The translations under genes were made by a program, and so were the position numbers. DNA of 64,000 bases from Dermanyssus gallinae (lineage: Eukaryota > Arthropoda > Arachnida > Mesostigmata > Dermanyssidae), in contig QVRM01001384.1 of NCBI GenBank assembly GCA_003439945.1, forward strand, positions 409,001 to 473,000, given 5' to 3'. Below the pieces are notes generated by a model. It was given only the letters and a program-made list of their open reading frames with translations, made no database searches and was not told the origin of the DNA. The first letter of the stretch is position 1. Every line of letters begins with the position of its first letter. Below, piece after piece: positions 44,866 to 57,009 of this stretch.

Positions 44866-46148
44866 GAGAGGTTCACGCGGTAGCCTTAGAAGAGAAGTCG
44901 GGACCAGACGCCGAGGGGAATAAGAGAAGGAGGCTGGATGCAGCCAGGCCCTCAAGGCCTTGGCGCACCCCTTCAGGACGATGTACGACGTTGGCATAAG
45001 TGTCCTACCCGGATGCATGTTAACATGAAAAAGATAGGCGAAGGTGTAGCTTCGTCAAGGAGAATTGCAGGAACGCCGTTACCACGGCTTCGACAAAATA
45101 CCAAGTAGTACTAAGCCTGGAGGGGTGGGAAGGAATCTGGGTTAAGTGGATTTGTACGTCCCGCACTAGTCATCACTAGGCATGTGCATCATGCATTTCG
45201 GAAGTTTCAGAGAAAAAGAGGCAAAATCACTGGCATCCATAGTGAGATACTGCTATTGTCCAGATGGGATCTAGAAACCATAATCATCTCTGGCACCTTA
45301 TCATTGCCAGATCTTACCCAAACCCTTTGCAATTTTGAATGGCCCTATGAGGGTACGCCCGTTGATAATGAAAATGCGTTGCACAAACTTTGTCTGCATA
45401 TAAGCGTGATAAATATTTAAAGAAGGTATTACCTATCTATTATATGATAATTTGTGGACTTAATAGCTGTATTAAGTCCTTGCACTGAATCGCATAGTTA
45501 ATTCGGGCTGGACCACATTTAACCTAATACGCTCTGTATTTGTACGCATATAACTGCTAACATTTACGACTCAATCAGTGTTTAGCAGTTCAAAATCAGT
45601 AATTACACGAATACTTAGTGATGTTTATGTTTATTCATATAACACATTGGTTGTACTAACCAGCAGAATCTCCAACATGAGTAATATCTTCAGCGCTAAA
45701 CTCTAGGCCATCATACATACGTGTAGACTTGAGCAAGAGCTTTCGCGTTATATGGGGCGGTAGTTGTTCTTGAGTACACAACACACATGTAGAAAGGCGT
45801 AATGCAATGCAAACATTAACAACAGGGCCATTAATTGTCAGATCCAGCATAGTATTACTTTTATCCATGCGTTATAATTAACTAAGTTCCTTCTCGCCAT
45901 CGGTGAGAAGTTGTCCCTGACAACGGTGAGAATCTTCGAGCCATCTAAGCAGGTCATATTAAATGCATGGAAGGTGTTACATATGTGACAGTCGCTGTAA
46001 TAACAGGCATACAAACGAAGTCTCAAGGCCACTGACACGTGATCACACCATAATCATTGTCGTAGTTCTATCAGCAGTGAGCCGTCCAGTCTCCACGTAC
46101 GCCTCAATTCTATTTACATTTGCTGGACGATGTAGAAAAAATAACGCG

Positions 46149-46438
46149 CTATAGGTACTCTCTTTGTGTATAGACCATCATCGATTCGGTCATGGGTCTA
46201 TCGTTTACATTGGTTGAGGATGGCTTTATCCTTATAGAGGCCCCACGCTTTAAAGTGCTATATTTCTTGATGATGAGCGTCTTTAAGGTCTTCTTAGATG
46301 ATTTCTCCTTTACACTCTCGTTCATATGTTTGCCATCCTCCTTTTTGCCCTGTTTGTCCTGAATGTCAATTACTTCATCCGGCATGTGGATAAGGGCCGA
46401 TTCGCTTTTATCATCTTCATCAGGCGTCCCTCGGCTCG
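46149..46438 (-). CDS. Terminal exon of proline-rich gene (copy B)
   Basis: Minus-strand last exon, entered at an acceptor with a strong pyrimidine tract (TTTTTTGGGTACTGTAG ending at 46,439). The preceding exon leaves one base (G) and this one supplies CG, so phase 1 is kept. It reads SRGTPDEDDKSESALIHMPD, then a Lys/Ser-rich segment (KEKSSKKTLKTLIIKK) and ends MMVYTQREYL before TAG at 46,149-46,151. It is fully open, unlike copy A. The intron to the large exon is about 207 bases. The residues suggest a basic, probably disordered C-terminus. Confidence 0.72.
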
Positions 46439-46645
46439 CTACAGTACCCAAAAAAGACCAGTATAAAAGCGCAACGTTAGAATCTCTAGGGGTCGTAATA
46501 GAGGTAGTACAATAATAATAATAATAATCGAATAGTCGTAGGAATTAACCTAGCCTTCCTAATTTTACTCGTTTTCTAAGCCATTATATTGCTTAAAGAT
46601 GATTGTAGCTTAGGTAAATAATTTCTATACGCTACCAATACTTAC

Positions 46646-47801
46646 CAATAGGTGTTTGCGTTGCAGTTGTTTCCTTGCGAGCAGTGCATGGCGTGGCGTG
46701 AGTCGACACTGATGCAGAAGAGGCACTCCACGATGAACGGCATCCAAAAGAGGTAAGTGATGCGCACGATGCATACGTGTCTTTCGGGGGTGAAGGATGC
46801 CGCCGCGGTGGTACTGGTGGCGGGGGTCCTCTTTTTGTCGGCATACGCCGTAGTGATGTTGTCAAAGTAGTAGCGTCGATTAGTGACTCGTTGTAGGTGC
46901 TTTTGCCTGCCGTGACCACAACGGGAGGGTGACTGGATTCGAACCGGATACTGCCGTGAAGCTCCTGCTCAGTTAGCTGTTCACTAGGAGCAAAAGGCTT
47001 CTTCAGACTATCGTTCTCGAATGTCTTTCTGGTTACGCCCCTTTTGGGTTTCGGCGGTGCGGGGCCTTTCTTTGCCACTTCGTTAATGAGTTTTGGTGAT
47101 ATAATATCTGCATGCTTTCCGTTGGGGCCGGCCATTGTCACGGGCGCAAATGATGATGACAAGGACGAGGGCCTACCATCGGATGCGGAGATGCCCGGAC
47201 AAGGGTCCGACAAAGAGCTCTCCGAGAGTAGCGCTAGCCGGTTAAGACGATCGACTAAAGAGTTAATTCTTGTCTCCGGGGTACATGGTTCGTTCCCACT
47301 CTGAAGCCTGCCTGCTAAGCTAATGTCGTCGGACTTGCCGTGACAGAGGCACTCTTTACGGAAGCCCGTGACTAGCGCGACAGGCTTGGACGCTAACGAA
47401 AACGTTGTCATTTCAGCGGTGCCTAACTGAAACGAAGAATTCCGAGGGTTTTCTAGCGGAAAGGCTTCAATGCTCGCCTGCACTTCAGTGCACAGACGTC
47501 CATGATCCATGCCGTTGGTCGAGTGGTTTTCGGTAAGCCACGAAACCTTGGGTTCGTTGCCTACCGATGACAGTGATAACAATCCTTGGACGGGATCCAT
47601 ATTGGTTACTGATGAGGCAAGTGTATGGCTGCACTCAGGTAGGGGGCTCGTCTGGGGAGACGCTGTTACGGACACGTCGTCCACTGTAGACTTAAACGAC
47701 GGGCCCGGCTGAAATGTCTCGAATCGCCGCCGACTGACTCGCAGCTCGTTCTTCAACATGATCTGTTGGCGAAACACAATAATACCGACAATGATGGTCA
47801 A
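46646..47801 (-). CDS. Proline-rich SH3/WW-ligand protein, large exon (copy B)
   Basis: Counterpart of 7,200-8,379, open for about 385 codons on the minus strand with the same donor at 46,646/46,645. It carries the same GPAPPKPKRG and RGPPPPVPPRRHP motifs, the same basic RVSRRRF start and the same possible membrane-span end. ATG candidate at 47,757-47,759; alternative upstream acceptor CCCCAG ending at 47,834. With its intact terminal exon (46,149-46,438) it gives a protein tail of about 470 residues. Two near-identical open copies suggest recent duplication, selection, or both. I cannot name the gene; an adhesion-receptor tail or a scaffold protein would both fit. Confidence 0.75.
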
Positions 47802-49379
47802 AATATAGTCTTAAGTACTCTTATTAGGCGTTACTGGGGAACAAAGGAAAAAGGTCGGCCAGATCTCGGGGTCTTCCTATTGTGCGTTGTGGCAGGATCG
47901 AATGCACAACTTCTAAGGTCAGAGTCACGAGCCCTCCCTCCCGCCGACCGTAAATCAATCGTTTCGATCCGTTCGACGCTTTCAAGTAAAATTGCGGTAA
48001 CAAGAGAAACAGAAATTGACTTGAAAAATTGATATATACATTCCACTACGGAACTACTATGCGTGCATATGAAAATAAGTTCTACCAACTACTTTTGAAC
48101 CACTATGTATATATACAATACGTAATAGTATTACGTACAACAATCATTAAAACACATAGCATGTCATATCCTGAGTACCTAGCATAACGCGCAGAATTGC
48201 GCGATCTAACTTTCTATTGAACGAGTGATGTCGATACAAAGCAACGTGCCTTCGATGATCTTACCGGTTTAAATTCGCGTTCCTCCTTCGTGTGAACAGA
48301 CAGTGCGCTCCTATCGCTCGCCTGCTGGACTTTCGCCGGCAAAATCGGTGGATTGGGAATTGCCTATGGTGTTACGCACAGAGTCATACAACGTACGGTT
48401 TTTGTTGCGCGAACACTAGAATAAAGATACAGTGACTTACTGAGGGCTAATCTACTAAGACTGAACAATGCAGTTGATCTGTAAAGCTACTATTACGAGA
48501 AGTACCTCTACAGGCGCGTCGAAAGCAAGAGACAGGTTGTCGAAACACAAGTGACCGATCATGAATGACGAATGAGTTTAAGTAAGGTGTGACTGGGGAC
48601 TTCTATTCGGTTTGCGATGTGCTTTGCCAAGTCACCACGGTGAGAGAGGGAGTCGACGAGCGGAGTTGCGAGAGTCATCAAGAGGCTTCGCCTCTTGCCG
48701 CCCCCTCCGCCGCTCGAGTTGAATCGGTTGGGGTCACGCGTCTTCTCTGATCGAGGAACATACCGTTCACAAACTGGCGCACACAAGAACCGACTCCTGC
48801 AGCGGCAGACCAATTGGCATACAACGCATGCGATAGTGCCAATACGGCGAGGCCTAACGAAATGAGATGATCGCCAATCACTTAGAACAGATAACACGAG
48901 AACACAACGATGGTGGAAAAGTCCGTGGCTCAACTCACCTCATCTTGAACACCACGGCGGAGAAACCGAGTTGCTAAACCCGATGTCCTGGTGCGAAGCT
49001 CTAATATGATATATGACTCGCAGAATTGTCTGAGATCTGTAAAGTAACATTGCGACAAAAATTTGGAGTATTTATTTTAATTCAAATATAATGCTATTTA
49101 TAATGAAGGTGATCGGTGAGGTGGTTTTTACAAACTGGGGGTCCCTTATTGTTTAGCATTTTTTCACATAATTCAGACTGATTTGTTCAAAGGCACGTTT
49201 TATTGTTGGCATCTAGTTTGCTAATGGTCGTAGGATTTTTATTGTTTACTATACATTTCAAAACATTTCTAACAACTATTATAAATATATGGATTAGATT
49301 GAAATCTCAGGAACTTGGAAACAAGAGGGGTGCCACCATCACAAAAACAGGACTATAGATGAACTCCTTTTAAATGTGA

Positions 49380-50855
49380 CACCTTATCGTTTCTGGCAAT
49401 ACATTGTAATGTGAACGGGCTTAAATCACACTGGCGTGACCTCCAAACGTTCCTCTCGAGCCTGCCGTGCGCCTTTGTGATAGTCATATCAGGAGCAAAG
49501 CTCCAGGACGCCAAAACTTCTTTATTTAAATTGCGCAATTATAATAGTTACACAGCTGTAGGTCAGGCTCTCGCGGAGGTGAAGTATCTTTGTATGTAGG
49601 ATGTGACTATAACGTTAACGTACGAAAAAAGCTGGCTTTGTGTCTTCAACTACCTTTTTCTGCGAGAGTATAGTAGTGGAGGTGCGTAGTGTGGTGGAGG
49701 GAAAATCTCTTCTAGGTGGCGCATTCTATCGCCAACCGTTTAACAATGTATCCGATTTGAATTATTAATTAATACTTTTTTAACGGCTAAAATATGCTTC
49801 TCCTTGGAGATGCTTATATTGATGTTCTTTGCAATGACCAAAACTCTTGCGATCTCCAAGAAATACCATGCTCAATTTATCTTGCCGACTCGAGTTGCCG
49901 TAATAGAGAGAAGAGGAGCATACCGGCCCCAATGTCTAAGATATTTGAGAAATGCGCATTCAAACAACTCTGGGATCATCTTGAACGACACAATGTACTC
50001 AATCGCCGACAGTTCGGATTCCGCCCTAAAATGTCCACCACCGTTTCTGTTTTCAGATGTCGAGAACGTATCCGTTGGAGTGGCTCAAGGGAGTATCGCC
50101 GGCCCGCTGCTGTTTAATATATTTATCAACAATATATTTGAAGTACCAAACACGACCGACTGACCTTATTTGCTGATGACATCACAGCACTCTTTATCGG
50201 TGATGTCCCACAGGAGGTAGAACAGATGATTAAGAAAGATCTTAAGCGACTGTCAGATTGATTTAGAGCCAATGGCTTGTTTGTGATTGGCTCTATAATT
50301 GGTTTTACCCAGTTAATATTGCTTTGAGGTGTCTTAAGTATTAACAATGAAGCATTTCAATGCGGAAACAACACTCTTAGCGTGATCAATGAGACAAAAT
50401 TCTTAGACGTTGTCTTGAGTTCCAGATTATCATTTGAAACTCATACAGATCACATTCGAAAAAAAAAGTTTTAGGGAGCATGTTCAAGAGCCGTAATATT
50501 CTGCCCCGTGACTGTCTACTCGCCATGTACTACGCCTACGTCCATAGTTATCTGACCTACGCAGTTGAAATATTTGAAATAACTTATATGCGTCCTTTAT
50601 GTCCGTTACATCGCCTGAAAAAAAGAGCCTTGCGTTTTGGGATATTAATCATGGGAGTCCATTTTAAATACGTAAAAATGTCGATTATGCCTTACCCTCT
50701 GCAAATAGAGATGTCTGTCGATACTGAGATTAGACGAACCGTAATGGGACTTCATCTCAACGTGCTTAACCTTTCCCAGTCGACATCAATCATGAACACA
50801 CGCACAACTTCTGATTTTGGCGGCAGCTTCATGTAGTCAATCTTGTTTCTCAATA
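49380..50855 (+). pseudogene. Old CR1/L2-like LINE (copy B, 5' of insertion)
   Basis: Counterpart of 9,990-10,850 plus 13,440-14,370. Endonuclease NVNGLKSHWRDLQTFLSSLP, LLLGDAYIDVL, then RT entry IPAPMSKIFEKCAFKQLWDH and RRQFGFRPKMSTTV. A deletion follows and joins to VGVAQGSIAGPLLFNIFINN and the C-terminus (NILPRDCLLAMYYAYVHSYL). Copy B has lost the palm segment that A keeps at 10,655-10,850, and it is interrupted at 50,855 by a related LINE. The remaining tail resumes at 55,266. Confidence 0.65.
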
Positions 50856-51128
50856 CTCAAGCTCATGTCTGGGATCTGTTGGTGATAGGACGTGTTTCTT
50901 CGGGCTCCCGAAAATCACCGAAGATCTCGTAATTTGCAACATGACCTCCAAACGTTCCTCTCGAGCCTGCCATGCGCCTTTGTGATAGTCATATCAGGAG
51001 CAAATCACCCAACAAATGAAGTGTACAAGCTGATCCTTATTGCTCAGGCGCAAGTATTTCAGCATTTTGGACCCGTTTACCAGTGTTTTTCACCTTCGAC
51101 GCGCACATCGACCTGCATTCCCGTAGTA

Positions 51129-52412
51129 ATGCCGCAGTCAACGAACATCAGGAAGACCTCAAGTAAGCCCAGTGAAATGTCAGCAATGAATGTGTCTTAC
51201 GATGATTCTGGTCGTTCACTAAACCAATTGTGCGGAAAATGCCGCACGACGGTAAAGCGGGCGCCTATAATTTGTGATACATGTTCATCTCACTACCATC
51301 CGAGATGTGCCGACGTTATTATGACAGTGATCAACAAAAGGAAATCTGATGATCCATCATTCCAGTGGTGCTGTTCATCCTGTAAAATCAACCGTGTTGC
51401 TACAGGAAATACTACGAAAAACCCACATAATTCAGTTAATAGTAATACGGCCGCTTCCAACGACAACAGTGTAGACCCCAACAGCAGTGGCAGCGAGAGA
51501 GTTAACGGCTCCACCAGCCCGAGCCTGAACCACCAAGCCGCCCAAACCATCGAGTCATCAGATATCGACACGAAAGGTTTGACGGGCCATCCACTATCGG
51601 CCACATCGGCACCGGAACAGGAATCGGCGCGCAGAGGTTCTGTAGCCGATGTGAGCGCTCTGTTGATGTCTCTCGCATCAAAGCTATCTTTTCTCACCAG
51701 CATACCAGCTCAAATGGAGCGGTTGGAGAAAAAAATGAACGAATGCCTGCTCCTCACCGGTAAAGTTGAGCGACTTGAGGCAGAAGTCGATGACCTAAAA
51801 CAAAGAGTGAATACTACAGAAACCTCTATGGAATATTATATTCATTCAGTGGTGGAAGCTTTGGCCGCTGTTCAAGAGGTCCGCTCGACCGTTAACACAG
51901 TTAAGAAGATGTCGGCTGGCGCAAAGACGCTAGCGGAGTCGGCATCGGCCGGACATACATTTAAGGACCAGTACGACCGTCGGTCGGATGTGATATTTAA
52001 TGGAATTCCCGCGAAAGAGAAGGAGACGGACGAGGACGTGCGCGCGACAGTCATTGAACTTTGCCAGCGACTGGAGGTGAAACTTGATGAACGCGACATC
52101 GACGTCGCCCACCGCTGCCCCCGAACTCGTATGATCAACGGGAAAAACATTACCGACCGCTCCCAGCTGCTGGTGCGGTTTGTTTGTCGATGGAAGAAAC
52201 TTGAAGTGCAACGAAGATGCCGGGAAGTGAAGCCGAGGTCGAGCCTTCTAGGCGGCTGCCAGGGAAGCAACAACAACATCTACGCCAATGACCACCTGAC
52301 ACCCGCTAACGCAAGCCTGCACTACCGCCTCCGTCGCCTCAAGGCCAACAAGAACATTTCTGATGTTCGAACGTCAGACTGCCGTGTACAATCAAATGTC
52401 GGTCGCAAATAG
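51129..52412 (+). CDS. CR1-like ORF1 protein with PHD finger
   Basis: Open for 427 codons from ATG 51,129 to TAG. A PHD-type zinc finger spans about 51,235-51,390 (CGKCRTTVKRAPIICDTCSS, then HYHPRC and CCSSCK: C4HC3 order). A Ser/Asn-rich linker follows. A coiled coil is at about 51,715-51,850 (MERLEKKMNECLL, KVERLEAEVDDLKQRV). After it comes an L1-ORF1-like RNA-binding domain (YDRRSDVIFNGIPAKEKETD, DIDVAHRCPR, QLLVRF). ORF1 proteins of this type coat element RNA and form multimers through the coiled coil. The frame is also open upstream to 50,892 but that part includes unrelated sequence, so I prefer 51,129. It is intact although its ORF2 is not. Confidence 0.8.
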   Translation: MPQSTNIRKTSSKPSEMSAMNVSYDDSGRSLNQLCGKCRTTVKRAPIICDTCSSHYHPRCADVIMTVINKRKSDDPSFQWCCSSCKINRVATGNTTKNPHNSVNSNTAASNDNSVDPNSSGSERVNGSTSPSLNHQAAQTIESSDIDTKGLTGHPLSATSAPEQESARRGSVADVSALLMSLASKLSFLTSIPAQMERLEKKMNECLLLTGKVERLEAEVDDLKQRVNTTETSMEYYIHSVVEALAAVQEVRSTVNTVKKMSAGAKTLAESASAGHTFKDQYDRRSDVIFNGIPAKEKETDEDVRATVIELCQRLEVKLDERDIDVAHRCPRTRMINGKNITDRSQLLVRFVCRWKKLEVQRRCREVKPRSSLLGGCQGSNNNIYANDHLTPANASLHYRLRRLKANKNISDVRTSDCRVQSNVGRK

Positions 52413-52433
52413 TCGTCATTATATTATTATTAT

Positions 52434-55077
52434 ATGACAGCTAGTCAGACAATTAATATCACAGAGCTTAGAATAGAACCTAACTCTTCTTACGGAATAC
52501 ACTGCAATATTAATGGTGCCAAGTCTCATATTCACGACATTGAAACGATACTACATCTGCTTCCTTGCCCTCCGTCCTTTATTGCTTTGTCGGAAACTCG
52601 TATCTCGCAAGAGGAGGCAGCCGCTTTCCAGATTAATAATTATAACCAATTTGTTGATTGCCCTAATGGGCCGGGTGGAGGTGTGGCGCTGTTTATCAGA
52701 GATGATTAGGTGGTGCGCGAGCGGAACGATCTCAAACTAATCCTCCCGGCAGACTCCCGATGTGAAAGTATTTTTGTTGAGGTGTTTGCCGATGGTCAGA
52801 GCATGGTTGTGGGGTCATTCTACAGGCAACCGTCGGGGAAGCCCTTGGATTTCTTGTATGCTTTAGAAGAATTACTCTCAAAAGTGGACAGGCTAAACAC
52901 AATCTGCCTTGGTGACGCGAACATTGACTTACTAGATAGGGGCGGTTCATATGTGACTGACCTAAATGACTTATTACACTCGTATAACTTTCGAGAGATT
53001 ATTGGTGTGCCGACCAGGGTTGCTTGTACGGACACTGTCCATGGCCAACGCATCACCGAAACATGCATAGACCATATGTTCCACCCAAGTTAACTATCGC
53101 CTCCGGCGTTCTTACGACTACTTTCTCTGACCATTTCACCACACTTATAAGTTTAAAATCCAAACCGTCGGCAGCCAACGAGTGTCCAAAATTCAAACTT
53201 AACTATGATCAAATCGTCTCTCAAGCTAACTATGATCAAAAAATGCAAAACCTATCGTATGCACAGGAACAGGGTGACAGGGCTCTCACGCAAATGTAGA
53301 ATGGAAGCGAACTGCAAGATTGTTGCAGACAGAATTAATAGCAGGCGGGGTCTTGGGAGGCAATCCGACCTGTACTTGGAGGTGTCCAGGAGAAAAAATG
53401 CACGAAGCTACTTGTAAACGGAGAACTCGTCACTGATGAAACTACGCTAGCTAACATCTTCAACCACTACTACGCGACATGTGTGACCCGTGACAGCGAG
53501 TGCTCATCGAGATACGCCATTCCGGATAACCTTCCGACGTCTGCCGAACAATTCTCCCTGCAGCCAGTCAACGTTCACAGAATTCACCACCTTCTACAAA
53601 ATGTCAAAATATGCTCCACCGCTCCCGAACAAATTCCATCACAAGTTCTCCGTAGGGCTGCGGATGCACTCGCATCGCCTCTTGAGTATATTATCAATCT
53701 CTCCATCAGAACAGGAGTACATCCCAGTGTCCTAAAGTTATACCGTGTGGTTCCATTGTTCAAAAGAGGAGATCGCCTGTGCCGAGACAACATCCCCGCG
53801 CCCATATCGAAAGTCTTTGAAACATGCATTATTGAACAGTTCAGAGATTTTGTCGAAGGACATAACGTCCTACATAGTAGGCAGTTCGGCGTTCGACCCA
53901 AGACGTCGACGATTGTGCCTGTGATGGACTTTGTCGAAGAAATACGGAAACAAATACAATTAAAGAAGACGGTAGCAGCGGTATTTATCGACCTTAGAAA
54001 GGCCTCTGATACGGTAGATCTAGACATTCTTTTTTAAAAAAAACTCTCCACTTATAAAGCGAATGAAAATTTTATAAGGTGGGTGCGCTCATTCATTTCT
54101 GAAAGACGCCAAGTTGTCCAAATTGGACAATCCCTCTCCCGTAGAGAAAATATATCAATTGGAGTGGCTCAAGGAAGCATCAGTGACCCGCTATTATTTA
54201 ATATTTTTGTTAACGATATTTTTACTATTCCAAATCATGCTAAACTAACCTTGTTTGCTGACGACACAACGGCTCTATTCGTGGGCGACTCTTCCCAACA
54301 GGTTGAGGCAATGATTGGTGAGGATATTGAGAGGCTATCTCTATGGTTTAGAAATAACGGCCTCTACAATAATTGGTCAAAAACAAGAGTTGTTCAATTT
54401 AAAACTCCAAGGGGCGAAATGACAATCAATCCTGAAGCGTTTGCAAGCTGACGCTTGATATGCTAGTTGAAACGAAGTTCCTGGGTATTGTTCTTGACGA
54501 ACATCTGACGTTCCAGGCGCATGCAAAACATGTCAGGAAAAAAATGGTCAGTGGCGTAGCCGCCATATACCGCACTCGTAAAATCCTTCCCCGCCAATGC
54601 CTCACGGCAATGTACCACGCGTATGTGCAGAGCCACCTAACATATGGTCTGGAGGTGTACGGTCTTTCTTATGCGTCTTATATAACTCCGCTTCATCTGC
54701 TTCAGAAAAGAGCACTTCGCCTCGTCTTAGGTCTCCCACATAGCGTCTCAATATTAGTAGAACAATATAAAGATTTCTCAGTGCTCCCGTTACCATACCT
54801 AATTAAGTTTACCATAGTTGTCGAAATAAAACGTATTCTTTTTGGTCACCATCCCAACCTAGTTGGCCTTATCGAATCTGCAAAGACCCAAAACACCCGA
54901 GGCTCGGCATCTCACTTGCTCATTGTCTCCTCGGCCACAAGTACACAATTAAGGTTTGCACTCTGGTATTTAGGTGCTACCTTGTGGAACAAGTTGCCTA
55001 GTGACATTACGACACTTATATCGCTTAGTCAATTCAAAAACACTGCGCACTACCCAACCTTACTTGCGTCTGATTAA
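52434..55077 (+). pseudogene. CR1-like ORF2 (endonuclease-RT), multiply broken
   Basis: Starts 22 bases after ORF1. Endonuclease blocks: HCNINGAKSHIHDIETILHL, FIALSETRIS, GGGVALFIRD, VVGSFYRQPSG, CLGDANIDLL and SDHFTTL (the last in another frame). RT: IPAPISKVFETCIIEQF, FIDLRKASDTVD, GVAQGSISDPLLFNIF, the catalytic FADDTT at about 54,254, and a C-terminal domain to 55,077 (GATLWNKLPSDI). Lesions: an in-frame TAG at 52,707, frame changes near 53,090, 53,300 and 53,420, a TAA at 54,035 in an A-rich run, and a shift near 54,450. Catalytic motifs are preserved, so inactivation is fairly recent. Confidence 0.85.
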
Positions 55078-55265
55078 ACCATAACCATGTAAACATGTAC
55101 ACAATACTTAGATAAATAATTGCAATAATACGAGATACTAAGGTGATAATGTATAAAATCTTACTGTAACTTGTACATATGCTTCGCACTTGCCTGTGGC
55201 TATATGAAGTTGTAACAAAAATGAGAAACTACAATTAAGTATCAATAAACGTAATATCATATCAT

Positions 55266-55470
55266 AATATCAAATTTAGGTGCCACATATTTGAACAAGC
55301 TCCCTACAAATGTGCGCGCAAGTTCTTCTTTTACAATATTTAAACAAAATGCTAAGCAATCTATTAAGGTACCTTACTCAAATATCAGCCAAACACGATC
55401 ATATTCATAATGACAATAAATAAAATTATAATAAGACATGCAATACAAGCACTCCACACTAGCCTTTGAT
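55266..55470 (+). pseudogene. Tail of the old CR1/L2-like LINE (copy B)
   Basis: Resumes after the 4.4 kb insertion with the same reading as A at 14,385-14,550 (CATYLNKLPTNVRASSSFTI) and an A/T-rich 3' end. Confidence 0.65.
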
Positions 55471-55474
55471 GGTT

Positions 55475-55545
55475 TTGAGAAGCCGTGAACCTCTGTACAA
55501 ATGTAAACCACTTGTGATTATATTAAGAGCTATCTATTTACATAT
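55475..55545 (+). repeat. Tail repeat family member (copy B)
   Basis: Same tail as 14,591-14,660: gagaagccgtgaacctctg then tacaaatgtaaaccact. Confidence 0.55.
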
Positions 55546-57009
55546 GGCACATGTAAGGGCTGCTCGTGAATCACACGGAAATTCCCAGTTGCGCAAATAC
55601 GGCAGTTTTGTTTACTCACACTTCCAATCAGACAAATTATTTTTGTCACTAAATCGACATCACCAAGCCCCGTCTCCTGTCGACCCTTTCCCCTCGGTCG
55701 AGTTGACATGGGGGTCGCGCACCTTTCAAGGGGGAGCATGTCACGCAAGAGCTGGCGCACACAAAAACCGACTCCCGCAGCGTCGGACCAACTGGCATAC
55801 ATCGCAAGCGGTACTACAAGGCTGACGAGGTCAGGCGAAATAATGTGCTCGGTGATCGGCAGAATCGAAGAATGACTTTGTAGTATTGGAGGACAGTAAG
55901 AAAAATCTCACTAGTTAGTCGAATAGATTACTCGCGGCTTTCAGACACTTGAGCCTCTCTTGAGTTCCTCTAGCATTCGTCTAGTGAGGTCAGTCCTGCA
56001 GGAAAATCGAATCTGCACTGACGACGGCGTTGTAGAGGGTGAAATGCTTTTTACATACAGGTGAAGTCGAGCCCGCTTTTAATCTCCGTACCTACCTTCC
56101 TTGCGAAGTGGAAGGCCCTAAGGGTGTGGAAATTGTTCGTGTATACAAATGATGTGCTATTGTATGGAGCGTTAAGATTCCAAGTGTGGCGACCGCTAGA
56201 GGGTTTAGGTATGTATGTATGCAAAATGGGGCAATGACATCATTCGTTTTAATCAGACCGACCCTCAAATACGCCAAGTGCTTTAGGTATCTGCGTGTTA
56301 TAGCGTCAAATATCGATTTTTTTGTTGAGTTTAATCGCACATGGGAGAACAAAATAGCATCAATAGAGCTTCCTCAAAACAGGCGTCGTCAGAAACGGCA
56401 TTTAGACGACTATCGGTCACACCATACGTCATGTGGTGACGAAATTTGCTGTTCATGGATGCCACCACGTCGCATGTTTAGCAAGCGGTACTACGAATCT
56501 AAAGCATCCTGCATATGTGCTCGCTGTGAGGCCTCCTGCCATTAGTACCATGCGGCAGATTGTTTGCAGTGTTTCAAGCTCTTGTTAGTTTAGCCCAATA
56601 ACTATGTAAAATAGACTGCATTTTCTATTTCTAGCAAAGGTAAATAAATAATAATTGATGACAAAACATATACCAGTGCACCCTTTCTAAATAGGGACAA
56701 CGCGAACGTTGAGCTACTGCTTCTGCCGACCGTGCCCAAACCTTGTAGATCCACTTTCCGTAGCAAGTTATTCAAATAGTCATTTTGCGACGATACGGTG
56801 TGAGGCTACCGGAGTACCACATACGCTTGTTAGGCCTTTCGCGGAATTCCTTGCCAGACCGCTAACCAGTGGCTGGTTATCGCCCTCATCCCGCCCGAAC
56901 TTTCTGCGCGTTCTTTAAAAAAAACAACGACCACTAGCATCGTGCTATAGGATATTCTCGCTTGTGAAGTGCCTATCAGAGAGGATCCCGCGAAGCTATA
57001 GGGAAGCTT

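Larger units (their letters stand above)
50856..55265 (+). mobile_element. CR1-like LINE inserted in copy B, AATA target duplication
   Basis: A 4,410-base insertion at a site that is uninterrupted in copy A (14,370-14,385). AATA is duplicated at 50,852-50,855 and 55,266-55,269. It contains ORF1 (51,129-52,412) and a broken ORF2 (52,434-55,077), and ends in aataaacgtaatatcatatcat. It landed inside the C-terminal coding part of an older relative. The first about 150 bases are unusual (see findings). Confidence 0.88.

Noticed and set aside
51293..52279. Minus-strand frames of 90-136 codons opposite ORF1 of the inserted LINE
   Set aside because: Antisense to an ORF1 with PHD, coiled-coil and RNA-binding signatures.
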